Shown here one piece after another: positions 36,664 to 43,949 of a stretch of 64,000 nucleotides of DNA. A program made the position numbers and the translations under genes. The DNA is from Amycolatopsis solani (lineage in GTDB: Bacteria; Actinomycetota; Actinomycetes; Mycobacteriales; Pseudonocardiaceae). The stretch lies in assembly GCF_033441515.1 (NCBI RefSeq), contig NZ_JAWQJT010000002.1, forward strand, positions 558,001 through 622,000, in the 5' to 3' direction. A model generated the notes under the pieces. It did no database searches. It was not told the DNA's origin and was given only the letters and a program-made list of their open reading frames with translations. The first letter of the stretch is position 1, and every line of letters starts with the position of its first letter.

Positions 36664-37827
36664 GTGATCTTCCTCCGCTCCGCCCCGGTGCGGCCCACCA
36701 CCGCCGCCCGGCAGCTTGCGTTGCTCGCCGTCGTGCAGGTGGGGGCCATGAGCGTCTGGTTCTCCGCCTCCGCCGTCGTTCCCGCCCTGCGCGCCGAATG
36801 GGGGCTTTCGCGCGAGTACGGCATCCTCCTGACCGTCGCCGTGCAGGTCGGGTTCGCCTGTGGTGCCGTCGTTTCGGCCGCCTTCACCCTCGCCGACCGG
36901 ATCCGCCCGCGGACGCTCATTGCCGCCGGTGCGCTGCTCGCCGCGGTCGTCACCGCCGTCCTGCCGTGGTGCGGGCAAGCGTTCGTCGTCCCGCTCCGGT
37001 TCGCCACCGGCTTCGCGCTCGCCGGCGTCTACCCGGTCGGGATGAAGGTCGTCGTGTCGTGGTTCCCCCGCAAACGCGGGATCGCGCTGGGCACCCTGCT
37101 CGCGGCCCTGACGCTCGGCTCGGCCCTGCCCAGCCTCCTGGCGCCACTGGACTGGCAAGCCGTCCTGCTCTGCGCCGCCGTCCTCGCCACGATCGGGGCC
37201 GCCGTGTCGGCGCTCTTCGTCCGCGAAGGGCCGGATCGGGTGCCTTCGCCGCCGTGGCAGCCGCGGTACGTACTGCGGATGGTGGCCGACCGGCGGCAGC
37301 GGCTCGTGTGCCTCGGCTACTTCGGGCACATGTGGGAGCTCTACGCCCTCTGGGCCTGGCTGCCCGCCTACCTCGCCGAAACCGGAACCGAAACCGGAGC
37401 GGGCGGAGTGACCGCCTTCGCCGTCATCGGGATCTGCGGCGCGGCCGGGTGCCTGCTCGGCGGCGCGCTCTCGGACCGCTGCGGCCGGGCCGTCGTCGCG
37501 ATGACGGCCATGCTCGTCAGCGGGGGCTGCGCCGTGCTGTCCTCCGCCGTCTCCGGCACTTTCCTGCTGCTGCCCGTGCTGCTGGTCTGGGGCGTGGCCG
37601 TGATCGCCGACTCCGGGCAGTTCTCCGCCGCGCTCGCCGAGGCCGCCGATCCGCGGTACGTCGGCACCGCGCTCACCGCCATGACGGCGTTCGGCTTCCT
37701 GCTCAGCGCCACCACGATCCAGCTGCTGCCGCTCCTGGCCGACGCCGTCGGCTGGCGGGCCGCCGTGCCCGTGCTCGCCGTGGGGCCCGCGCTCGGCGCT
37801 GCCGCGATGCACCACCTGCGCCGGTAG
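36664..37827 (+). CDS. Major facilitator superfamily transporter
   Basis: 387 residues from GTG 36664; a GTG nine codons later is an alternative and neither has a strong ribosome-binding site. About 11-12 membrane helices are predicted. The first half has MSVWFSASAVVPALRAEWGL and GFALAGVYPVGMKVVVSWFP, typical of the CynX/nitrate-like MFS branch; the second half has GGALSDRCGRAVVAMT. The cytoplasmic loop FVREGPDRVPSPPWQPRYVL joins the halves. The substrate is unknown. Its stop is 9 bp before cutA, so the genes may be co-transcribed, but no functional link is obvious. Confidence 0.85.
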   Translation: MIFLRSAPVRPTTAARQLALLAVVQVGAMSVWFSASAVVPALRAEWGLSREYGILLTVAVQVGFACGAVVSAAFTLADRIRPRTLIAAGALLAAVVTAVLPWCGQAFVVPLRFATGFALAGVYPVGMKVVVSWFPRKRGIALGTLLAALTLGSALPSLLAPLDWQAVLLCAAVLATIGAAVSALFVREGPDRVPSPPWQPRYVLRMVADRRQRLVCLGYFGHMWELYALWAWLPAYLAETGTETGAGGVTAFAVIGICGAAGCLLGGALSDRCGRAVVAMTAMLVSGGCAVLSSAVSGTFLLLPVLLVWGVAVIADSGQFSAALAEAADPRYVGTALTAMTAFGFLLSATTIQLLPLLADAVGWRAAVPVLAVGPALGAAAMHHLRR

Positions 37828-37836
37828 CCTCTCGGC

Positions 37837-38154
37837 ATGGCGGAGCACGTGATCGTGACGTCCACGACGGACTCGGAAGCCGCAGCGCGGGAGCTGGCCA
37901 CCCAGGCGGTGGCGGAACGGCTGGGGGCCTGCGCCCAGGTGGTCGGCCCGATCACCAGCGTCTACCGCTGGGACGGCGCGGTCCAGGCCGACCAGGAGTG
38001 GCGGGTCGAGATCAAGACGACCACCGGCCGCGTACCGGCACTGACCGCACGCCTGAGACAGCTGCACAGCTACGACCTCCCCGAGGTCGTGGCCACGCCG
38101 ATCGTCGGCGGCAGCGCCGACTACCTCGCCTGGGTGAGCGCCGAAACTGACTAA
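37837..38154 (+). CDS. cutA: CutA-family protein (periplasmic divalent cation tolerance family)
   Basis: 105 residues, full length for CutA. The ferredoxin-like fold signatures are all present: VIVTSTTDSEAAARELATQA at the start, RLGACAQVVGPITSVYRWDG with the conserved Cys and YRW, EEWR-type EWRVEIKTT, LHSYDLPEVVATPI and the terminal YLAWV. CutA forms very stable trimers; its role in copper tolerance is disputed. The gene is followed after 9 bp by the RraA-like gene. Confidence 0.95.
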   Translation: MAEHVIVTSTTDSEAAARELATQAVAERLGACAQVVGPITSVYRWDGAVQADQEWRVEIKTTTGRVPALTARLRQLHSYDLPEVVATPIVGGSADYLAWVSAETD

Positions 38155-38163
38155 GGTCAGGGA

Positions 38164-38871
38164 ATGGAGCTCGAAGGACTCAGACAGCGCTTCGCGACGC
38201 TGACCACCGCCCACGTCGCCGACGCGTGCATCCGCGCCGGCCTCCCCGTGCGGTGCGCCCCGGCGCCGACGCGCGCGGTGGTACCCGGGGGACGGCTGTT
38301 CGGCCCGGCGGTCCCGGCCCGGCACGTCGGCAGCGTCGACGTCTTCCTGGAAGCGTTCGAAACCGCGGCCGAGGGCGGGGTGCTGGTCGTCGACAACGGC
38401 GGACGTCTCGACGAAGCCTGCGTCGGCGACCTCGTCGTGCTCGAGGCGCGCGCCGCCGGGCTTTCCGGCGTGCTGATCTGGGGCCTGCACCGCGACACCG
38501 CGGACATCCGGGCCATCGGGCTCCCCGTGTTCAGCCTCGGGTCCCTCCCGACCGGCCCGCTCACCCTCGGCCCCCGCGTCGACGGCGGCCTCGCCGAAGC
38601 GATCGTCGGCTCCTGGCGGGTCGGGCCGTCGGACCTCGTGCTCGGCGACGACGACGGTGTCCTCTTCGTCCCGCTCGCCCGCGCCGGGGAGCTGTTCGCG
38701 CTCGCCGAGGCGATCCGCGACACCGAACGCCGTCAGGCCGACCGGATCCGGGCCGGCGAGCCGCTGCGGGAGCAGGTGCGCTTCGCCGACTTCCTCACCG
38801 CCCGGGAAGCGGATCCCGGCCTGACCTTCCGCGCGTACCTGCGGGCCGTCGGCGGGGCCATCGAAGAATGA
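38164..38871 (+). CDS. RraA-like family protein (possible HMG/oxaloacetate-type aldolase)
   Basis: 235 residues from ATG 38164. The RraA fold is recognised by TTAHVADACIRAGLPVRCAP, GGVLVVDNGGRLDEACVGDL, GLSGVLIWGLHRDTADIRAI and DLVLGDDDGVLFVPLARAGE, including the Asp and Arg (HRD) residues that bind the metal and pyruvate-type substrates in HMG aldolases. Such proteins are often misnamed menaquinone methyltransferases. True RraA inhibits RNase E in enterobacteria, which is unlikely here. The protein is about 50 residues longer than E. coli RraA, with a C-terminal helical extension (READPGLTFRAYLRAVGG). Confidence 0.85.
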   Translation: MELEGLRQRFATLTTAHVADACIRAGLPVRCAPAPTRAVVPGGRLFGPAVPARHVGSVDVFLEAFETAAEGGVLVVDNGGRLDEACVGDLVVLEARAAGLSGVLIWGLHRDTADIRAIGLPVFSLGSLPTGPLTLGPRVDGGLAEAIVGSWRVGPSDLVLGDDDGVLFVPLARAGELFALAEAIRDTERRQADRIRAGEPLREQVRFADFLTAREADPGLTFRAYLRAVGGAIEE

Positions 38872-38925
38872 CCACGGAAGTGTGATCGTTCACCCGGCGG
38901 GGTATACCGCGCCGGGAGGCGGGAC

Positions 38926-39387
38926 ATGAATGCGCTCATCGGCTTCGGCCTGGACATCGAATACCACTTCGCCCGGGGGCTGCGGGCCTACCTGGCCCGG
39001 GTCGCCCGCGCGGTCGGCGTCGGGTTCGAGTCGTGTTCGCTCGACCTCGACGTGCCCAGCTCCGGGTACGTGGCGCTCGACCGCACGCTCCCGGACCGGC
39101 CCGCACACGACCTGGCCCTGATCTGGGACGAGGTGCACGGCTGGTCGGCGGTGGTCGAACCGGCGAGCGGTGGCGCGGCGAAGGTGCTCGGCTACCTCGG
39201 GGGCGCCGAAGTCGTGCCGCCCCCGGGCGCGGTCGCCGGGTTCGTCGACGCGCTGCGGGTCACCGCGTCCGCCGGCGCCTGCCCGCCACCGGTGTTCCGG
39301 CGGGCGGGACACCACGAGGACCTGGTCGACCGGCTGCCGGTCACCGGCCCGGAAGGCCTGCTGCGGCCGAGCTCCGGCGCCTGGTGA
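38926..39387 (+). CDS. DUF6292-type protein of unknown function
   Basis: 153 residues from ATG 38926, with CGGGAGGCGGGAC upstream. It contains GLRAYLARVARAVGVGFESC, ALIWDEVHGWSAVVE and LGYLGGAEVVPPPGAVAGFV, matching the small actinobacterial DUF6292 family, which is common in Pseudonocardiaceae. The single WDE.HGW motif is distinctive. No signal peptide or membrane helix is seen. The preceding GGGGTATACC at 38899-38908 resembles a stress-sigma -10 element, but no matching -35 is present. Confidence 0.75.
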   Translation: MNALIGFGLDIEYHFARGLRAYLARVARAVGVGFESCSLDLDVPSSGYVALDRTLPDRPAHDLALIWDEVHGWSAVVEPASGGAAKVLGYLGGAEVVPPPGAVAGFVDALRVTASAGACPPPVFRRAGHHEDLVDRLPVTGPEGLLRPSSGAW

Positions 39388-39444
39388 TCACCGGACGGGC
39401 ACCTAGGATGAGCGGACCGCTCCCCGTTCCCCCGAAGGAAGCCC

Positions 39445-40089
39445 GTGACCGCCGATGAGCCCGACCCCGTCCGCGTCCTCGTCGTGGAGGACCACGACAT
39501 GGTGGCGGAGGCGTTGCAGCAGGCCCTCGACCGCGCCGACGGGATCACCGTGGTCGGCCGCGCCCGCTCCCGGGCGGAAGCCGTCGCGGACGCGCGCGAG
39601 CACCGCCCGGACGTCGTCCTGCTGGACCGGCGGCTGTCCGACGGCGACGCGCTGGGCGTCATCGCCGACCTCGCGGCCGGCGGCGCCCGCGTGCTGGTGC
39701 TGACCGGCGACGCGACCCCGGCGATCGCCGCGCAGGTGGCGCAGGCCGGTGGCGCGGGCCTGCTGTTGAAGTCGTCGCGGCTGGGCGCGCTGGAGTCCGC
39801 CGTCCGGGACGTGGCCGCCGGCGGCGTGGTCTTCGAGCCGGAACTGCTGCCCGGCGTCTTCGACCGGCTCACCGGCCGCGTTCCCGCGGTCGGAACGGCG
39901 CTGACCGCGCGCGAGCGCGAAACCCTCGACCTGCTCGGCGAAGGCGCGACCACCGACGAGATCGCCCTGCGGCTCGGCGTGTCACGCAACACCACCCGCA
40001 ACCACGTGCAGCGCGTGCTGGAAAAGCTCGGCGCGCGCTCGAAGCTCGAAGCCGTCGCCGTGGCCCGCCGGGAGGGCCTGATCAGCTGA
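39445..40089 (+). CDS. NarL/FixJ-type response regulator with LuxR DNA-binding domain
   Basis: 214 residues, GTG 39445 behind CGAAGGAAG. The receiver domain (about 8-125) has VLVVEDHD at the start, the phosphoacceptor Asp in DVVLLDRRLSDGDALG, and Lys in GAGLLLKSSRLGALESAV. The output domain (about 148-210) has LTARERETLDLLGEGATTDE and VSRNTTRNHVQRVLEKLGAR, a LuxR-type HTH. It is followed after 220 bp by the PAS histidine kinase gene and is a natural candidate for its DNA-binding output partner. Confidence 0.94.
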   Translation: MTADEPDPVRVLVVEDHDMVAEALQQALDRADGITVVGRARSRAEAVADAREHRPDVVLLDRRLSDGDALGVIADLAAGGARVLVLTGDATPAIAAQVAQAGGAGLLLKSSRLGALESAVRDVAAGGVVFEPELLPGVFDRLTGRVPAVGTALTARERETLDLLGEGATTDEIALRLGVSRNTTRNHVQRVLEKLGARSKLEAVAVARREGLIS

Positions 40090-40168
40090 TGCAGCTGCAC
40101 CAGCCGTAGCCGGGCGGTTGCATCTCGTGCGGCCCCGTGAGCTCGACGAGGCTGGGCGCCGTGGACAT
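40082..40168 (-). CDS. Possible 28-residue Cys-containing peptide gene
   Basis: ATG 40166-40168 is preceded by a near-ideal ribosome-binding site (GCGGAGGAGAG) and the frame ends at TGA 40082-40084, overlapping the response-regulator 3' end by 8 bp on the opposite strand. The peptide begins MSTAPSLVELTGPHEM and ends QPPGYGWCSCIS. An N-terminal acidic or amphipathic part followed by a short Gly/Trp/Cys core is the layout of a ribosomally made peptide precursor, but no modifying enzyme is encoded next to it. Alternatives are a small regulatory peptide, or chance, since short frames are easily produced. Confidence 0.4.
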   Translation of the reverse strand: MSTAPSLVELTGPHEMQPPGYGWCSCIS

Positions 40169-40310
40169 CTCTCCTCCGCGTGGGGGACCGCAAGGCACGG
40201 TCGCTGGGAAGCGGTCCGCCGTGCGCTGCCTGCGATTTCGGCCCGGGTCGCGGGGTGAGCGGCCGGGCGCACGCCGTGCCGGGCGGGCGGCGATCCGGCA
40301 CAGTTGCCGG

Positions 40311-41732
40311 ATGGACGACGACCGGTTCCGCCTCCTGGTGCAGGGGGTGCTCGACTACGCGATCTTCATGTTGGACCGGCAGGGGCGGATTTCGAGCTGG
40401 AACGCCGGTGCGGAGCGGATCAAGGGTTACCCGGCGGAGGAGATCATCGGGCAGCACTTTTCGGTGTTCTACCCGCCGGAGGACGTCGCGGCCGGGAAAC
40501 CGGCCTGGGAGCTGGAGGTGGCGGCCGCGGAGGGGCGGCTGGAGGACGAGGGGTGGCGGGTGCGCAAGGACGGCACCCGGTTCTGGGCGAACGTGGTGAT
40601 CACGGCGCTGTACGACGATCGGGGTCTCTTGAAGGGTTTCGGGAAGGTCACCCGCGACGTGACGGACCGCCGGGCGGCCGAAGTCGCGCTGCGGGAAAGC
40701 GAAGAACGGTTCCGCCTGCTGGTGCAGAGCGTGGTCGACTACGCGATTTTCGTGCTGGACCCGGCGGGCCGGATTTCGAGCTGGAACGCGGGTGCGGAGC
40801 GGATCAAGGGTTACTCGGCGGAGGAGATCATCGGGCAGCACTTTTCGGTCTTCTACCCCGCCGAAGACGTGGCCGCCGGGAAACCGGCCTGGGAACTGGA
40901 AGTCGCGGCCGCGGAGGGGCGGCTGGAGGACGAAGGGTGGCGGGTCCGGAAGGACGGCACCCGGTTCTGGGCGAACGTCGTCATCACGGCGCTGTACGAC
41001 GACCGGGGCCGGCTGCAGGGCTTCGGCAAGGTCACCCGCGACATGACCGAGCGCCGCAACGCCGAGCGGGCCCTGCGGGACCGCGGCCGGCTGGTCGGGC
41101 ACCTCGTGGAGGCCCAGGAGGTGGAGCGGCGCCGGATCGCCTGGGACGTCCACGACGAGTCCATCCAGTCCATGGTCGCCGTCGGCATGCGCCTGCAGCT
41201 GCTCGCTTCCCGGCTGCCGGAACCGGAAGCGGCCGCCGTCGAGGGGCTCGACGAGTCGGTGCGGGCCGCCATCGCGCGGCTGCGCGGCCTGGTGTCCCGG
41301 CTGCGGCCGCCCGCGCTGGACCACCACGGTCTCGTGGAAGCGGTTTCCGCTTACGTCGACGACGTCGCGGGCCAATGGGAACTGGCGCACTCGGTGCGCG
41401 ACGAGCTCACCACCGAGCCGTCCCCGGAGGCGGCGACCACGGTCTACCGGATCTGCCAGGAAGCGCTCAGCAACGTCCACAAGCACGCGCGGGCCACGCG
41501 GGTCGACGTTCTTTTGTCCACAATGGACAACGGGACCCTGGTGCGGGTCTCCGACGACGGCGTCGGCATCGCCGGCGACGAAGCCGGGACGGATCACTTC
41601 GGGCTGGTCGAGATGCACGAACGGGCCGAAGCGGCGCACGGCTGGCTCTCCGTGACGAGCACGCCCGGCGTGGGCACGACCGTGGAGTTCTGGCTGCCGA
41701 ACCTGCCCGACGTGACGGGACTCGAACCATGA
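40311..41732 (+). CDS. PAS-PAS sensor histidine kinase (HisKA_3 type)
   Basis: 473 residues from ATG 40311. Two PAS domains (about 5-120 and 133-250) are nearly identical in protein and DNA; both contain RISSWNAGAERIKGY and EEIIGQHFSVFYP. The kinase core has the H-box EVERRRIAWDVHDESIQSMV with the phosphorylated His, an N-box CQEALSNVHKHARATRVDVL, and VSDDGVGIAG with FGLVEMHERAEAAHGW. No membrane helix is present, so it is a cytoplasmic sensor; the PAS sequence is of the type that may bind haem or flavin, which cannot be decided here. Its stop overlaps the start of a single-domain receiver. Confidence 0.93.
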   Translation: MDDDRFRLLVQGVLDYAIFMLDRQGRISSWNAGAERIKGYPAEEIIGQHFSVFYPPEDVAAGKPAWELEVAAAEGRLEDEGWRVRKDGTRFWANVVITALYDDRGLLKGFGKVTRDVTDRRAAEVALRESEERFRLLVQSVVDYAIFVLDPAGRISSWNAGAERIKGYSAEEIIGQHFSVFYPAEDVAAGKPAWELEVAAAEGRLEDEGWRVRKDGTRFWANVVITALYDDRGRLQGFGKVTRDMTERRNAERALRDRGRLVGHLVEAQEVERRRIAWDVHDESIQSMVAVGMRLQLLASRLPEPEAAAVEGLDESVRAAIARLRGLVSRLRPPALDHHGLVEAVSAYVDDVAGQWELAHSVRDELTTEPSPEAATTVYRICQEALSNVHKHARATRVDVLLSTMDNGTLVRVSDDGVGIAGDEAGTDHFGLVEMHERAEAAHGWLSVTSTPGVGTTVEFWLPNLPDVTGLEP

Positions 41733-42109
41733 CCGAGCTGAGCGTGCTGATCTCCGACGACGACGTGATGATCCGCGAAGTCCTGAAGGAAGTGCTCGAG
41801 GAGGAGCCGGACATCGCCGTGGTGGCGGTGGCCGGCGACGCCGACGAGGCCATCCGGCTGGCCGAGCGGCACCGGCCCGCGGTCGCCGTCCTCGACGTCC
41901 GGATGCCCGGTGGTGGCGGCGCGCGGGCGGCGCGGGAGATCGCCCGGTGCAGCCCGGGCACCGCGATCCTGGCCTTCTCCGCCTACGCCGACCGGGCGTC
42001 GGTCGCCGGGCTCGCGGCGGCCGGCGTCACCGAGTACCTGGTGAAGGGCGCACCCAACACGGCGATCGTCGAAGCCGTCCGGCGGCTGGGCGGTCAGCCC
42101 GCCCGGTAG
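41729..42109 (+). CDS. Single-domain response regulator (receiver only)
   Basis: 126 residues, ATG 41729 overlapping the kinase stop. It is a receiver with LISDDDVMIREVL, the phosphoacceptor Asp in VAVLDVRMPGGGGARAAREI, Ser in ILAFSAYAD and Lys in TEYLVKGAPNTAIVEAV. There is no output domain; it ends ten residues after the receiver. It may act as a phosphate sink or as a protein-protein switch for the upstream kinase. Confidence 0.93.
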   Translation: MTELSVLISDDDVMIREVLKEVLEEEPDIAVVAVAGDADEAIRLAERHRPAVAVLDVRMPGGGGARAAREIARCSPGTAILAFSAYADRASVAGLAAAGVTEYLVKGAPNTAIVEAVRRLGGQPAR

Positions 42110-42112
42110 TGG

Positions 42113-42496
42113 TCACGGCCGGACGTTCGCCGCGACGCTGTCGAAGTCCGCCGGGAGCAGCTTGAACAGCCGCCGCACCGAACGCGACCGCCCGGGCGCC
42201 ACGCTCAGGTGCGCGCCGGTCGAGTCGGCGAGCAGTTGAGCCCGCAGCAGCGAGTTCAGCCCGGCGACGGAGAAGAACGTGACGCCGGAGAGGTCGACGA
42301 CGACCTCCTCGAGCGGTCGGCGGATGCGGGTCTGGAGGACGGCGTCCAGTCCGCGGGCGGTGTCGAGGTCGACTTCGCCGGACACTTCGACCAGCACGGT
42401 GTGCGGGCCGGGGTGGCACACACGCAGGGACATGTGGCCGCCGGCGGTCAGCAGGCCGGCGAGCTCGTGGTCGGCCGAGCGCGGTTCGGGAACCAT
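42113..42496 (-). CDS. STAS-domain protein with non-canonical phosphorylation site
   Basis: 127 residues from the ATG at 42496, behind AGGAAAGGGTG; longer frames lack a signal. The STAS fold is visible in HTVLVEVSGEVDLDTARGLD and EEVVVDLSGVTFFSVAGLNS, then LLRAQLLADSTGAHLSVAPG. In ordinary anti-sigma-factor antagonists this region reads DSSGL or DSTGL, with a phosphorylated Ser; here it reads FSVAGL, so both the Asp and the phosphorylatable Ser are replaced. It may be a constitutively active antagonist or may have lost partner-switching control. It converges on the receiver gene with a 3-bp gap. Confidence 0.85.
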   Translation of the reverse strand: MVPEPRSADHELAGLLTAGGHMSLRVCHPGPHTVLVEVSGEVDLDTARGLDAVLQTRIRRPLEEVVVDLSGVTFFSVAGLNSLLRAQLLADSTGAHLSVAPGRSRSVRRLFKLLPADFDSVAANVRP

Positions 42497-42732
42497 CGCG
42501 GCACACCCTTTCCTCGGGCAGCGGGGAGCGAACCGGACGTTCGGGACGGATGCCGCGGGAGGCAGCCTGCCTGCCCGCGACGTGGGAACGTCCGGCGGCG
42601 GCTGACGGTTCAACCGTGAGCCGTCAGCATAGTGCATCTGCACTAGGCCGACCATCGGGCGTAAACCGGTGGACACCGCGGCCGTCACCCGGTGTGATGA
42701 GCCGCGACTCAACGCCGACGTGGGGGAGTGCC

Positions 42733-43632
42733 TTGGTCACGGGTGACCTGTCGTCCGCCGAAGCGACCATCACGGTGCCGGTCGTCCGGCGCCTGGTCGA
42801 CACGCAGTTCCCGCACTGGGCGGGCCTCCCGGTCGAGCCGGCGCCGTCGCAGGGGGTGGACAACGCGACGTACCGCCTGGGCCCGGACCTGTCGGTGCGG
42901 CTGCCGCGGTACGCGCGCTGGGCCGGGCAGGTCGGGCGGGAACAGGAGTGGCTGCCGAAGCTGGCGCCGCACCTGCCGCTGCCGATCCCGGTCCCGGTGG
43001 CGGCGGGGGAACCGGGCGAGGGGTACCCGTTCCCGTGGTCGGTCCTGCGCTGGCTGCCCGGGACCGCGGTGGCCCCGGACGCCGTGGACGCGTCCGGCCT
43101 GGCGGAGTTCTTCGCGGCGCTGCGGCGGATCGACGCCACCGGCGGCCCGCCGCCGCAGTGGAGCAACGGCTTCCGCGGCGTGGCCATGACGGACGAGCGC
43201 GATTCGGCGATCGCCCCGGCCCGCCTCGCCCCGCGGATCGAGGCGCTGGCCGGGGTGATCGACCTCGACGCGGTGGCATCGGTCTGGGAAGCGGCCCGCG
43301 CGGCCCCGCCGTGGCCCGGCCCGCCGGTGTGGATCCACGGCGACCCGGCCCCGGGCAACCTGCTCGCCCGCGAAGGCCGGATCAGCGCGGTGCTCGACTT
43401 CGGCACCCTGGCGGTCGGCGACCCGGCGTGCGACCTGATCGTGGCGTGGTCGGTGCTGTCCTCGGCGGAGCGCCGGGCGTTCCGCGCGGAGCTGGACATC
43501 GACGACGACACGTGGACCCGCGGCCGCGGCTGGGGACTGACGGCGGTGCTGCCTTCCCGCGCGGAGCTGACCGGCCCGCACCGGGCGCGGGCCCGCCGCC
43601 GGCTGGACGAGCTGGTGGCGGACCACCGGTAG
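42733..43632 (+). CDS. Aminoglycoside phosphotransferase-family kinase
   Basis: 299 residues if started at TTG 42733, which has GGGGGAG with good spacing; ATG 42697 is an alternative adding 12 residues. The APH/choline-kinase fold is shown by QGVDNATYRLGPDLSVRLPR (ATP-binding loop), the catalytic loop WIHGDPAPGNLLAREGRISA and VLDFGTLAVGDPACDLIVAW (DFG-like). Family members phosphorylate antibiotics, sugars or other small molecules; the substrate is unknown. A family A hairpin begins 24 bp after its stop. Confidence 0.88.
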   Translation: MVTGDLSSAEATITVPVVRRLVDTQFPHWAGLPVEPAPSQGVDNATYRLGPDLSVRLPRYARWAGQVGREQEWLPKLAPHLPLPIPVPVAAGEPGEGYPFPWSVLRWLPGTAVAPDAVDASGLAEFFAALRRIDATGGPPPQWSNGFRGVAMTDERDSAIAPARLAPRIEALAGVIDLDAVASVWEAARAAPPWPGPPVWIHGDPAPGNLLAREGRISAVLDFGTLAVGDPACDLIVAWSVLSSAERRAFRAELDIDDDTWTRGRGWGLTAVLPSRAELTGPHRARARRRLDELVADHR

Positions 43633-43656
43633 GCCACGCCGCCGGACCCGCGCGGG

Positions 43657-43715
43657 AACGTCTTGAATGAGTCATTCAGGACTTCCGACGACCTGAATGA
43701 CTCATTCAAGACGTT
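43657..43715. terminator. Family A palindrome, 24-bp perfect stem
   Basis: AACGTCTTGAATGAGTCATT and four further bases (43657-43680) are exactly complementary to 43692-43715, with an 11-nt loop. The arms match the 18137-18189 copy. The right arm abuts the coding remnant of a DUF4326 gene. Confidence 0.88.
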
Positions 43716-43903
43716 CGGCGGGCCCGACGCGCCCGGACGGCTCGCGCGAGGCGGTCGTCGCCAAGTACCGCGAACACCTGCTGTCGCGGCCGGATGTGCT
43801 CGCCCTGCTGCCTGCGCTCCGCGGCCGCCGTCTCGGGTGCTGGTGCGATCCCGAAGCCTGTCACGCCCAGGTCATCGCCGAACTTGCAGATCACGGGCGG
43901 TAA
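43697..43903 (+). pseudogene. C-terminal remnant of a DUF4326-family gene
   Basis: The frame ending at 43903 contains REAVVAKYREHLLSRPDVLA, LRGRRLGCWCDPEACHAQVI and AELADHGR, the conserved C-terminal half of the DUF4326 family, including GCWC and CH. The usual N-terminal half (a conserved start with WGNPF) is missing; directly upstream is the family A palindrome, and the only ATG in frame, at 43697, lies inside its right arm. The simplest reading is that a deletion or insertion of the element replaced the 5' half. It might still be translated from that ATG as a 68-residue protein. Confidence 0.65.
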
Positions 43904-43949
43904 CGAAACGCACCCCCTCCGCGAGTAACCTGACACGAGGGGGTGATCG

